Assembly (NCBI GenBank): GCA_035555975.1
Contig: DATMFV010000004.1
Location: 1 to 64,000 of the forward strand
Source: DATMFV01 sp035555975
GTDB taxonomy: Bacteria > Verrucomicrobiota > Verrucomicrobiia > Chthoniobacterales > Chthoniobacteraceae
DNA length: 64,000 nucleotides
Direction of reading: 5' to 3'
Shown here: positions 53,476 through 61,805 of the stretch, one piece after another
Layout: every line of letters starts with the position of its first letter
Numbering within the stretch: position 1 is the stretch's first letter
The notes under the pieces: generated by a model
Database searches by the model: none
What the model saw: the letters and a program-made list of their open reading frames with translations, nothing else
What the model was told of the DNA's origin: nothing
Position numbers and translations under genes: made by a program

Positions 53476-53476
53476 C

Positions 53477-54034
53477 ATGAAAACCGGCCTCCATCCCGGG
53501 ATCGTGACGGTCGGCCATTCCACGCGAAGCGCACAGGAGTTCATCGACCTGCTCAAGGCCCATGGCGTGACCTGCGTGGCCGATGTGCGCACCGTCCCCC
53601 GTTCGCGGCGCAACCCGCAGTTCAACAAGGAGACCCTTCCCGAAACACTGAAGGCGGCGGGGATCGGCTACCGGCATTTTCCCGGGCTCGGCGGCCTGCG
53701 GCATGCGAAGGCGCATGTGCAGGAAAACCGCGGCTGGCACAACGCCTCCTTTCGCGGGTATGCCGACTACATGCAGAGCGCGGAGTTTGCCGAAAGCCTC
53801 GACGAACTGATCGAACTCGCCCGGCACGAGCGGGTGGCGATCATGTGCGCCGAGGCGGTCCCGTGGCGCTGCCACCGTTCGCTGATCGGCGACGCGCTGC
53901 TCGTGCGCGGCATCCCGGTTGAAGATCTGATGACCCCGACCCGCAGCCAGCCGCATACGCTGACTTCGTTTGCCAGGGTGGAGGGAACCCGTGTGACCTA
54001 CCCACCGGAGCAGCCCGACCTGGCGGGTCTCTAG
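53477..54034 (+). CDS. DUF488 protein
   Basis: 185 residues from ATG 53477, preceded by GGAGGG; an ATG at 53465 in the same frame lies inside the SDR gene and lacks a site. The core has VTVGHSTRSAQEFIDLL, CVADVRTVPRSRRNPQFN, FPGLGGLR and IMCAEAVPWRCHRSLIGDAL, all DUF488 marks. The two Cys (about 138 and 144) near the end are conserved in the family. Function unknown. Last gene of the ndh-SDR-DUF488 unit. Confidence 0.88.
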   Translation: MKTGLHPGIVTVGHSTRSAQEFIDLLKAHGVTCVADVRTVPRSRRNPQFNKETLPETLKAAGIGYRHFPGLGGLRHAKAHVQENRGWHNASFRGYADYMQSAEFAESLDELIELARHERVAIMCAEAVPWRCHRSLIGDALLVRGIPVEDLMTPTRSQPHTLTSFARVEGTRVTYPPEQPDLAGL

Positions 54035-54105
54035 TGTCGTGTTAGGTTCGTTCCTTGAAAAAGTTCGAGGTGATTTTTCGCATTCTCCAAGGCGCGAGTA
54101 AGGTG

Positions 54106-54132
54106 CTGGAGGGACGCGGAGGTCCGCTCCAG
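54106..54132. repeat. Dispersed repeat family 2, diverged unit
   Basis: TGGAGGGACGCGGAGGTCCG then CTCCA: a near palindrome carrying the TGGAGGG word of the family, in the gap between convergent genes. Confidence 0.5.
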
Positions 54133-54195
54133 TGCGCTCCTGGGCCATGGCTGTCATGGGAGGCAACGACGCTTTTCAAGCATCGTGAACACGCC

Positions 54196-54966
54196 CTAAT
54201 AAAGCATCGACTCATCCGGGGCGGCGGTCGGTTCGATCCCGTCGACCTTGATCACCGCAAGGTTGCGCCCCCCCTCCATCGGGAAACCGGCGACCCCGGT
54301 CACCTTCACCCATGAAAGCTCCGGCAGGTCCGGCGGGAGGGTGGAAAACTCGACCAGCGCTCCGACGGGCCGGGCGTCGGCGGCGCAGCACGACATGTAC
54401 ATGCGGATCAGCTTCATCCGGTTGCCACGCGGGTTGCTTTCGCTCTCCTGCATCAGTTGGCCGATCACTTCCACCGGCTTGCCCGCAAATTCGGACTGCA
54501 AGGTCGGCTCCGCGCTGGCGTAGAGGAGGTCCATCACCGAAATGCTCAACCGCCCATCGACCTGTTTGGGAGAAAACTCCCCTCCCCCCTGATAGGCTCC
54601 GCCGCCCATGGCAGCGGCATCCATGATCACCCCCCGGTTCTCGATCGCCGTCATCCCGAAACCGTCCTGCGAATGGCGGAAGGCCATCGTCATCGGCAGG
54701 ATCAGAACCCCAAAGGCAAGAAGCTTGCCGGAGGTGAGCCGCGCCACGGAGTGCCCGCACGCCTCCTCCTCACAACAGCTCGCGCTCCCCCCGATGGCGA
54801 CTGCCGCCGCAAGGATCAGCAGGACCACCCCCGCGATCATCACCCCCGGGCGGAACGACGGGTGGAGAAATGCCGAGAGCCGTCCGCTGTAGAAAAAGTA
54901 GAGAAGCACGCTTCCCCAGAGGGTCAGCGTCAACGAAGGAAGCCAGCGGTCGAGGGTCTTGGTCAT
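54196..54966 (-). CDS. TIGR03943-family (YcgQ-like) membrane protein
   Basis: 256 residues. Three or four membrane helices in the N-terminal half (about 10-30, 40-60, 82-100); a Cys-rich stretch GGSASCCEEEACGHS (about 60-74) between helices; and a C-terminal extracytoplasmic domain with EVIGQLMQESE, MYMSCCAADARPVGALVEF and WVKVTGV. The family pairs with a YraQ/DUF318 permease, which is the next gene upstream (17 bases away), and in some bacteria the pair is under zinc control. Cys clusters suggest metal binding. Confidence 0.82.
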   Translation of the reverse strand: MTKTLDRWLPSLTLTLWGSVLLYFFYSGRLSAFLHPSFRPGVMIAGVVLLILAAAVAIGGSASCCEEEACGHSVARLTSGKLLAFGVLILPMTMAFRHSQDGFGMTAIENRGVIMDAAAMGGGAYQGGGEFSPKQVDGRLSISVMDLLYASAEPTLQSEFAGKPVEVIGQLMQESESNPRGNRMKLIRMYMSCCAADARPVGALVEFSTLPPDLPELSWVKVTGVAGFPMEGGRNLAVIKVDGIEPTAAPDESMLY

Positions 54967-54983
54967 GACAAAAAAAGAGGGGG

Positions 54984-55991
54984 TTACATGTCGAGAACGT
55001 TCATCCGCAGGCAAATTAGCGCAACCGCGACAAAGAGTCCAATCGAGAGGAGCACGATGAAACGCCGGCGGAACACCAGGCCGTAGAGGAAAAAGAGCTT
55101 CACATCGACCAGCGGCCCGAAGACCAGGAAGGCGAGCTTCGCGGTGAAGGGAAACGCCACAAAGGTCGCCGCGATAAAGGCGTCGGTACTCGAACAGAGC
55201 GCGAGCAGCGAGGCGAGCCCCATCATCGAAAGGGTCGCCAGCACGGTGTTGGAGGCGAGCGGCAGGATGACCGACTGGTCGATCGCCGTGTTGAAAAGCG
55301 CGGCCACGGCGGCGCCGATCACGAAAAAGAGCGTCACGTCGAGAAAATCGGGCGTGGTCGAACGGGCCACCCGCAACAGCTTCGTCCCGATCCCCTCTTC
55401 CCCCTGGGGCACGGCGGCGATCCTGAGCTTGCGGCCCTTGCGCCGACGCGCCCGGGTCGCCACCCCGGCTCCCCCGTCGTCGATGGCGGCTTCCGGCCCG
55501 GCTCCCCCGTCGCGCGGCGGCAGGGAACGGTAAAGCGCCCTTGCCAGCACCTTCTCCAGCGGGAGCCGCTGCACGATCAACGCCGCGCCGACCGCCACGC
55601 CGTAGCCGATCAGCAGCCGCATCGAAGTCATCATCCACGGGTTCTGCCCACGAAAGGCGGCAAAGGTGCTGATCGCGACGATCGGGCTGACAATCGGCGC
55701 GGCGAGCATGTAGGCCACCGCGCTCGAAACCGGCAACCCCTTGGTCAGGAACCGGCGGATGACGATCACGCTGCCGCACTCGCACATCGGGAAAATGATC
55801 CCGAGCAGGCCGCTTAAAAAAACCGCCGCCGTCGGGTTCTTCGGCAACACCTGGGTCAACCAGCGCGCCGGGACAAAGACATCGACAAACCCGGCAATGA
55901 CCGCGCCGAGAAGCAGAAACGGAATCCCTTCAAAGAGAATGCTCAGGAAGGAAAAGGCGAAGTCTGAAAAATGAAAGTTAAACCATTCCAT
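54984..55991 (-). CDS. YraQ/DUF318-type permease
   Basis: 335 residues from ATG 55991. About eight membrane helices in two blocks, with the family motifs GIIFPMCECGSVIVIRRFLTKGLP (about 64-87) and ALCSSTDAFIAATFVAFP (about 260-277). The middle loop is long, basic and cytoplasmic (RARRRKGRKLR). Partner of the TIGR03943 protein. Predicted to move a metal or small metabolite; the substrate is not known. 96 bases separate it from znuB, so it may be in the same transcript. Confidence 0.85.
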   Translation of the reverse strand: MEWFNFHFSDFAFSFLSILFEGIPFLLLGAVIAGFVDVFVPARWLTQVLPKNPTAAVFLSGLLGIIFPMCECGSVIVIRRFLTKGLPVSSAVAYMLAAPIVSPIVAISTFAAFRGQNPWMMTSMRLLIGYGVAVGAALIVQRLPLEKVLARALYRSLPPRDGGAGPEAAIDDGGAGVATRARRRKGRKLRIAAVPQGEEGIGTKLLRVARSTTPDFLDVTLFFVIGAAVAALFNTAIDQSVILPLASNTVLATLSMMGLASLLALCSSTDAFIAATFVAFPFTAKLAFLVFGPLVDVKLFFLYGLVFRRRFIVLLSIGLFVAVALICLRMNVLDM

Positions 55992-56087
55992 GCTCAAGGG
56001 GTCTTTATCCGGACGGTTTTTTTTGCTGTCGCGATGGTAGACAAAGCTCCTCCCCGGCGGCAAGGGCAATGCGCCCGCACCCCCGCT

Positions 56088-56954
56088 CTACCCGCGCGCC
56101 TTGCGAAGCTGGCGGCGACGGCAAAGCGATGCCCCGGCCGAGACCAGGAGGCACCCGGTAAGAAGGGCCACGTCGCTCAGGACCATCGTCGGTCCCGTCG
56201 GTGTGTCAAGGTGGTAGGAGCCAAAAACGCCGAGCGCCGCGCCGACGAGCCCGATCACCGCGCTCGCCGCCAGCATGAAACGAAAGTTCGGGGCGATGAC
56301 CCGCGCCGCCGCCGCAGGCACCACGATCAACCCGCTGATCAGGAGCGCCCCGAGCTGGCGCAGGAGCAGCGCGATCACCAACGCCACCAGCACCACAAAC
56401 GCGTAGTTGAGCCGCCGCGTGTTGAACCCCTCCACGCGCGCCAGGTTTTCCTGCACCACCGCCAGCGTGAGCGGTCGCAGGTTGAAAAAGAGAAACCCGC
56501 AGGTGAGCACCGCCAGCCCGGCCATCAGCCAGACATCGCCCGCCGACGAGGCGAGGATGTCGCCGAAAAGCGCCCCTTCGAGCCCCTGGCTCCCGCGCAG
56601 CCGGGAGATCATGATCATCCCGAGCGCCACGCTCCCCGTATAGGTAAAGGCGATGATCGTGTCGGTCTGCAACGTCGTCCGCTCCAGCAGCCACGCCATC
56701 AGAAGCGCCATCGCCACGCAAAAAAGCGAGACGATCAGTTGCATCATCGGGTCATTGAGATCGCGCGCCAGGGTCAGCGCAAAACCGAGCGTCACCCCGG
56801 TCATCGCGCCGTGGGAAATCGCGTCGGAAAAAAACGCCATCCCGCGCAGGGTGATGAACGAACCGAGCAGCCCGCCGAGCGGCCCCGCGATCAACGCCAC
56901 GTAAAACGCGTAGCGCATCTGCGGCAGGTCGAGAAATTCCAGCAGCCACTCCAT
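56088..56954 (-). CDS. znuB: Metal ABC transporter permease (ZnuB-like)
   Basis: 288 residues with about eight membrane helices. ABC-3 family marks: GPLGGLLGSFITLRGMAFFSDAISHGAMTGV (about 24-54) and LRQLGALLISGLIVVPAAAARV (about 205-226). It lies four bases after the ATPase gene. Zn or Mn cannot be told from the permease alone; zinc is favoured by the neighbours. Confidence 0.88.
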   Translation of the reverse strand: MEWLLEFLDLPQMRYAFYVALIAGPLGGLLGSFITLRGMAFFSDAISHGAMTGVTLGFALTLARDLNDPMMQLIVSLFCVAMALLMAWLLERTTLQTDTIIAFTYTGSVALGMIMISRLRGSQGLEGALFGDILASSAGDVWLMAGLAVLTCGFLFFNLRPLTLAVVQENLARVEGFNTRRLNYAFVVLVALVIALLLRQLGALLISGLIVVPAAAARVIAPNFRFMLAASAVIGLVGAALGVFGSYHLDTPTGPTMVLSDVALLTGCLLVSAGASLCRRRQLRKARG

Positions 56955-56958
56955 GGGA

Positions 56959-57774
56959 TCAATGAATCCTCCCCAGGGGAATGAACGCGCTGCCGTCGCT
57001 GGCCGGGACCATGCCGGGAATGTGTCCGTACGCCCGGGCGAGGTTGTCAGGCCGGAGCACCTCCTTCGGCGCGCCGTGACAGCAGAGATCGCGGTTGATG
57101 CAGAAGACCACGTCGCTCAGGTGCTCGACGAGGTGAAGATCGTGCGAAACCATCAAAATCGTCATCCCCCGGTGGTCGTGCAGATGATGGAGCAACCCGT
57201 CAAAGGAGACGCCGCCGCGAATATCGACGCCGGTGAGCGGTTCATCGAGCAGCAGGAGGTCGGGATCGCCCAGCAACGCATACGCCACCAGCACCCGCTG
57301 GAATTCCCCTCCTGAAAGCCGCCCGAGCCGCCGGTCGATCAGGTGATCCGCGCCGATTTCCTTGAGCTGCGCCTCGATCTTCTCCCGCATCGCCCCCTTG
57401 CCCGGCGCTCCCCACCACCAGCGCGAGCGGGTCAGCTTGAGGGAAAGAAATTCCGCCACCGTCAACGGCAGCCCGGGGTCGAGCGGCAACTGCTGCGGCA
57501 CATAACCGATCCGCCGCGCGCGGGAGCGGATCTCGCCCCGGCTCGGGCGGATCAACCCGATCACCGTTTTGAGCAGCGTGCTTTTCCCGGCTCCGTTGGG
57601 GCCGATCAGGCAGCCGAACGTCCCCCGTTGCAGCGTCAGCGAAACATCGGCGAGCACATTTTTTTCGCCGTAATCGACCCAGACCCCGGAAACCTCCAGC
57701 AACGGGTCGCCCTTTGCCCGGGAGGAAGGGGCGTCGCCGTGGTGGCAGTGGCACGGCTTAGCGTCCGCCATCAA
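56959..57774 (-). CDS. znuC: Metal ABC transporter ATPase (ZnuC-like) with Cys/His N-terminus
   Basis: 271 residues. Walker A IGPNGAGKSTLLK, Q-loop YVPQQLPLD, signature RLSGGEFQRVLVAYALL, Walker B LLLLDEPLTGVD and switch His in MVSHDLHLVEHL. Residues 1-18 are MMADAKPCHCHHGDAPSS, a cluster of Cys8, His9, Cys10, His11, His12 not usual in ZnuC and able to bind metal. The start overlaps the znuA end by 17 bases. Regulation is likely with znuA from the operator at 58641. Confidence 0.9.
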   Translation of the reverse strand: MMADAKPCHCHHGDAPSSRAKGDPLLEVSGVWVDYGEKNVLADVSLTLQRGTFGCLIGPNGAGKSTLLKTVIGLIRPSRGEIRSRARRIGYVPQQLPLDPGLPLTVAEFLSLKLTRSRWWWGAPGKGAMREKIEAQLKEIGADHLIDRRLGRLSGGEFQRVLVAYALLGDPDLLLLDEPLTGVDIRGGVSFDGLLHHLHDHRGMTILMVSHDLHLVEHLSDVVFCINRDLCCHGAPKEVLRPDNLARAYGHIPGMVPASDGSAFIPLGRIH

Positions 57775-58606
57775 GCGCCTCCCGCAATGCTTTCAGGTTG
57801 GCCTCCATCACCTTCACATAGGTCTCGGGGGCGGCGGGGGCCATCTCCATCGCGTCGAGCCGGACCAGCCGCAAATCAAACTCCTTCGCCAGCGATTCCA
57901 TGACGCGCGGCGTGTGCTCCGCATCGAGAAACAACACCTTGATCTTCTCCTTCCCGATCGTCTTGCGCAGCGCGCGCAGTTCCCTCGGCGTCGGTTCCTG
58001 CCCGTGCGCCTTGCCGAAGACGCCGACCACCTGGAACCCGTAACGCTTCGCAAAATAGTGGAACGCATTGTGCGCCATCATCAACCGCTTGTCGGGAAAA
58101 CCGGCGGTCGTCGTCCGGATCGCTTCGTCGAGCTGGCGCAGCCGCGCAATCGCCGCAGCGGCGTTGTTCCGGTAGAGATCGGCATGGTCGGGATCAACCC
58201 GGGAAAGACCGTCGCGGATCACTTCGATCTGATGAATCGCGAGGATCGGGTCGAGCCAGACGTGCGGGTTCCCGTCGTCGGTGCGAATCCCCTGCCCGGC
58301 GGAAATCCGGACCGCGCGGGTTCCCTTGAGCGCGCCGGTCACCCACTCCTCCATCCGCAACCCGTTTTCAACCAGCACATCGGCCTTGGCAAGCAGCCGG
58401 AGGTGGCGCGGGGAGAGCGCGAAGTGGTGCGGGTCGACCCCGGGCGGGAGGAACTGGGTAATCTCAGCCTGATCGCCCGCCACCTGCATCGTCAGCGAAG
58501 TGATCGGGGCAAACGTGGTCAACACCGTCAGCCGTTTCTCCTCCGCCGCCCCGAGCAGGAGCGGAAAGCAGCAGCACAAAACCAGCAGAAGACGATAACC
58601 TTTCAT
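57758..58606 (-). CDS. znuA: Metal ABC transporter substrate-binding protein (ZnuA-like)
   Basis: 282 residues from ATG 58606. Signal peptide 1-20 (LLLVLCCCFPLLLGAAEEK). Cluster A-I binding protein: LTTFAPITSLTMQVAGD, PPGVDPHHFALSPRHLRLLAKADVLVENGLRMEEW with the first ligand His, PHVWLDPILAIHQIEVI, MMAHNAFHYFAKRYG with the second His, then LFLDAEHTPRVMESLAKEF. The long His-rich loop typical of many ZnuA proteins is absent. It delivers zinc (or manganese) to the ZnuB/ZnuC transporter. First gene of the block. Confidence 0.88.
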   Translation of the reverse strand: MKGYRLLLVLCCCFPLLLGAAEEKRLTVLTTFAPITSLTMQVAGDQAEITQFLPPGVDPHHFALSPRHLRLLAKADVLVENGLRMEEWVTGALKGTRAVRISAGQGIRTDDGNPHVWLDPILAIHQIEVIRDGLSRVDPDHADLYRNNAAAAIARLRQLDEAIRTTTAGFPDKRLMMAHNAFHYFAKRYGFQVVGVFGKAHGQEPTPRELRALRKTIGKEKIKVLFLDAEHTPRVMESLAKEFDLRLVRLDAMEMAPAAPETYVKVMEANLKALREALDGGR

Positions 58607-58640
58607 CGGACCCGATAAAAGAGCCGGAAAAACGACCAAG

Positions 58641-58655
58641 TGCAAGCTTATTGCA
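58641..58655 (-). promoter_or_regulatory. Candidate metalloregulator operator/promoter of the znu block
   Basis: TGCAAGCTTATTGCA: perfect arms TGCAA and TTGCA, five bases apart, in a short AT-rich island (CATTTACAAAATTATTT) 35 to 65 bases before znuA. Fur-family boxes (Zur, Mur) have this kind of arm. No regulator gene in the window. Confidence 0.4.
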
Positions 58656-58664
58656 TTTACAAAA

Positions 58665-60110
58665 TTATTTCGCACCCTCTTCCCGTTCCACCGGATGGAC
58701 GACGATCCGCGATCCCTCCACCGCGACGACCCGGATCGGCGTCCCCGCCTCGACAAAAGCGCCGGTCGAGATGACATCGCGCAACGTCCCTTCGATCTCC
58801 GCCCGCCCGCTCGGGCGCAGGATGGAGAGCGCCACCCCCTGCGCCCCGGGCTCCACGCCGGAAAACTCGCTGTGTTCGGGCACAAAGGAGGGCCCTTCCG
58901 GAGGCGCCCAGCCGAGGACAATGGAGCGGTAGATCCGCGTACGCGGCAGGTAACGGACGAGGAGCGCCCCGACCAGGAGCGTGATGACCAGCGCGATCGC
59001 GAGGTTCACCAGCGGCAGGACGAGCGCATCCGCCAGCGTCGGGAAGGTGGCGCCGGGGTAGTAGTCGACCATGGCCCAGATCAGCGAACCGATCATCAGC
59101 ACCGCCCCCGCTGCCGCCAGCAGCAGGATGCCGGGGAAAAAGACCAGTTCCACGATGATCAGCAACACCCCGAGGAAGAAAAGCAACGGCGCTTCCAGCC
59201 CCGAGAGACCGGCAACATAGTGCCCGGTAAAGAAAATGGTAAAACAGATCGCCGACAAGATCCCCGGTATCCCGAATCCGGGCGTCTTGATCTCGATCCA
59301 AAGCCCGAGCATCCCTCCCATCAGGAAAAGCGGGGCGAGCTTGGTGATCCAGAACGCCAGCCGGTCGAGCCGCGTCGGCTCCACCGAGTGGACCGGCCCC
59401 TGGAGGTTCGCCTGGCCGAGCAGATCGTCGAGCGACTTGACGATCCCGAGCGCCAGCACCGGTTTGCCGTTGATCCGGCGGGTCGCCTCCTGCGCGCTCA
59501 ACGTCAGCGGGGCTCCCTTCGAGTGGATCTTCTCGCCGCCGATCTCCACCTCCACCTCCTTGTTGATGAACGCTTCGGCGATCACCGGGTTGTGCCCGTT
59601 CTCCTCCGCCGTACTCCGGAAATAACCGGAGTAAAAGGAGACGGTCTTTTCCATGATCGTCTGCGGGAGGTCGCCGCCCCCCTGCATCACCGGCGCGGCG
59701 GCCCCGATCGCGCTGATCGGAGCCATGTAAATTTCCTTGGTTGAAAGCGCGATCAACGCCCCGGCGGAACCGGAGTTGGGGTTGATGTAGGTGATCGTCC
59801 TCCTCCCGCTTTGCGAAAGCGCCTTTTGCATGGAGACCGCCGCGTCGAGGCTCCCGCCGTAGGTGTCCATGTCGAGGATGACCGCCCGGGCATCGCGCTC
59901 CTGCGCTTCCTTGAGCCCCCGGCGCAGGAAGAAAAACTGCGCCTCGGAGATCTCTCCCTTGACCGGGATCACCACCACTTCGCCCGCCGTTGCCAGACCT
60001 CCTCCCGCCGCCCATCCCAGCAGCAGGGCCAGCACGACGAAGCCGCGCCACCACCCCCGGAATGGAAACAACCCGCACCTGATCATACCCGTTGGAATCG
60101 GCGGTTTCAT
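58665..60110 (-). CDS. NfeD-family membrane-bound serine protease (ClpP-class)
   Basis: 481 residues from ATG 60110 (ATG 60086 is possible). Signal peptide or anchor about 17-42. The ClpP-like domain (about 45-230): VVVIPVKGEISEAQFFFLRRGL, ILDMDTYGGSLDAAV, Ser in NPNSGSAGALIALST, and Lys in TIMEKTVSFYSGYFRS, the Ser-Lys dyad by family analogy. Four or five membrane helices (about 255-385) and a C-terminal OB-fold NfeD domain (GAQGVALSILRPSGRAEIEGTLRDVISTG) follow. Such proteins often pair with stomatin; none is next door. It clips membrane proteins, substrate unknown. Confidence 0.86.
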   Translation of the reverse strand: MKPPIPTGMIRCGLFPFRGWWRGFVVLALLLGWAAGGGLATAGEVVVIPVKGEISEAQFFFLRRGLKEAQERDARAVILDMDTYGGSLDAAVSMQKALSQSGRRTITYINPNSGSAGALIALSTKEIYMAPISAIGAAAPVMQGGGDLPQTIMEKTVSFYSGYFRSTAEENGHNPVIAEAFINKEVEVEIGGEKIHSKGAPLTLSAQEATRRINGKPVLALGIVKSLDDLLGQANLQGPVHSVEPTRLDRLAFWITKLAPLFLMGGMLGLWIEIKTPGFGIPGILSAICFTIFFTGHYVAGLSGLEAPLLFFLGVLLIIVELVFFPGILLLAAAGAVLMIGSLIWAMVDYYPGATFPTLADALVLPLVNLAIALVITLLVGALLVRYLPRTRIYRSIVLGWAPPEGPSFVPEHSEFSGVEPGAQGVALSILRPSGRAEIEGTLRDVISTGAFVEAGTPIRVVAVEGSRIVVHPVEREEGAK

Positions 60111-60241
60111 AAGCGATGCCAATGTCGCCAGCGACGGCCCGGAACTCAAGCGCAAACCACGCCCCCGCGCCCCGCCCGGCAAGGGGGGTTGCGGTCTTTC
60201 GGCATTTTTGCCATCTTGGACGGACTCCCCCCCTTCTTCCC

Positions 60242-60913
60242 ATGACTGCCCCCCCGGTAAACCGTTTGAAACGCCCCTGGCTCCTCCGGCTGGCGGCGCT
60301 GGTCGTGCTCGTCGCCATCGGCTACGCCTTTTACCCGCGCCGGGGGAATTTCCACTCCTTTGACCCTGCGGAAATGGCGGCGCTGGAGACGATCATGTGG
60401 CGGCGTTACTACGAAGGGCGCTACCTTTCACTCGCCTGGAACCTTTATACCATCACGCGCCACCAGTACGGCCTGCGCCCGGCGTCGTCGCTTAAAACCG
60501 CCTACCACGCCGCCATGGCCGCGCGGATGTTCCGCAAATCACGCGGCCGCGCCGAAGCCGAACGCGCCATTCCCCACCTCGAAAAGGCGTACCGCTGCAT
60601 CAGCGACAACACCGGCTCCCCCTTCGACACGCAGAAAGCCGCCGAGATGGAGCTTCACTGGTGGCAACAGCGGCGCGAACATGTCCCCACCGAAGGGTAC
60701 GCCAGAACGATCGGCGACCTGATGACCCTCGTCCACAAGGTCGACGACCCCCGGATGCGGCATTCCGCCTTGCTGCGCGCCAGGATGATGGCCTACCGTG
60801 ATGCCCGGCGCAACGGCCAGATGAAGGAGGAGGACTGGGAGGTGATCCGCAAAAACCTGACGGAAGCGTACCAGCTTTATCATGATGCCGTGACTTCCGT
60901 GACCACCTTGTGA
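60242..60913 (+). CDS. Membrane-anchored hypothetical protein
   Basis: 223 residues. One helix (about 15-30, LLRLAALVVLVAIGYAFY) anchors an all-helical, Arg-rich periplasmic domain (FDPAEMAALETIMWRRYYEGRYLSLAWNLYTITRHQYGL, then SRGRAEAERAIPHLEKAYRCISDNTG), a look often seen in TPR-like folds. It overlaps the next gene by GTGA, so the two work together or are at least co-expressed. Family not recognised. A run of C and T precedes the start. Confidence 0.7.
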   Translation: MTAPPVNRLKRPWLLRLAALVVLVAIGYAFYPRRGNFHSFDPAEMAALETIMWRRYYEGRYLSLAWNLYTITRHQYGLRPASSLKTAYHAAMAARMFRKSRGRAEAERAIPHLEKAYRCISDNTGSPFDTQKAAEMELHWWQQRREHVPTEGYARTIGDLMTLVHKVDDPRMRHSALLRARMMAYRDARRNGQMKEEDWEVIRKNLTEAYQLYHDAVTSVTTL

Positions 60914-61731
60914 AAAACAACGTTGATATTCCCGAAGAGGGGCTTTTCGGACCCGGGTCGATGATGTGGCGGATCAACCGCGAACGGGTCGTCCTGCTCG
61001 GCGGCGGGGCGGCGACCGTCCTCCAGGTGGCGCACCCGGCGATCGCGCTCGGCGTCGCGCAACACAGCGATTTCCGGCGCGACATGATGGGGCGGCTCTC
61101 GCGGACGCTGGCAGGGGTCTACGACATCGGCTTTGGCCGTCGCCCGCAGGTGGAAGCCGCCGCCGAGAGGATCGCGCAGGCGCACCGCAGGGTGCGGGGA
61201 AGCATGACCGAACTCGGCATCAAAGGGATGCGGACGCGCTATCATGCCCTTGATCCCGATCTTCAGCTTTGGGTCCTCGCGACCCTTGTCATGACCGCCA
61301 TTGATTCCCATGAAGCCTACCTTGAACCGCTCGAAATGGAGCAGAAGGAAACCTACCTGGCCGACATGCGCCTCTGGTGTACCTTTTTCGGCCTTCCGCT
61401 CGACTACGGCCCGCAAAACTGGTGCGACTTCCAGGCTTACTACGCCGAAATGATGCAGGGCGACCTGCTCGGGAGTCACCCGGTCTGCGCGCAGATGGCA
61501 CGCGCCGTCGTCTACCCGGAATACCCGTTCTGGCTGCGACAGGCGGCGTGGCCGTTCCAATACCTCGTCACCGAAGCGATCCCCTCCCCTTTACGGGAGC
61601 GCCTCGGCCTCGCTTCCGCGCCGTGGAAACAGAAGGCATGGCATTTTTCCCGCCGCTGGCTGCCGAAAATCGTCGGGCTGACCCCCGACCTCGCCCGCTT
61701 CTGCGGTCCCTACCGGGCGCGCGTCGCCTGA
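60910..61731 (+). CDS. Oxygenase MpaB-family (DUF2236) protein
   Basis: 273 residues from GTG 60910. DUF2236 marks: GPGSMMWRINRERVVLLGGGAATVLQVAHPAIALGVAQHSDFRRD (15-59), RVRGSMTELGIKGMRTRYHALDPDLQLWVLATLV (the His in YHALDP), and a long helical C-terminus with GLTPDLARFCG. Family members include latex-clearing proteins and MpaB heme enzymes that use a bound heme and a conserved His/Arg/Thr set. Substrate unknown. It follows the anchored protein through a GTGA overlap. Confidence 0.82.
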   Translation: MKNNVDIPEEGLFGPGSMMWRINRERVVLLGGGAATVLQVAHPAIALGVAQHSDFRRDMMGRLSRTLAGVYDIGFGRRPQVEAAAERIAQAHRRVRGSMTELGIKGMRTRYHALDPDLQLWVLATLVMTAIDSHEAYLEPLEMEQKETYLADMRLWCTFFGLPLDYGPQNWCDFQAYYAEMMQGDLLGSHPVCAQMARAVVYPEYPFWLRQAAWPFQYLVTEAIPSPLRERLGLASAPWKQKAWHFSRRWLPKIVGLTPDLARFCGPYRARVA

Positions 61732-61805
61732 AAACACCCAAAAACCGCTCACCCCCACCCTTAAAAGATTGCCGCCGCACGCCGGTTCGGCATAGTTGAA
61801 AGAAG

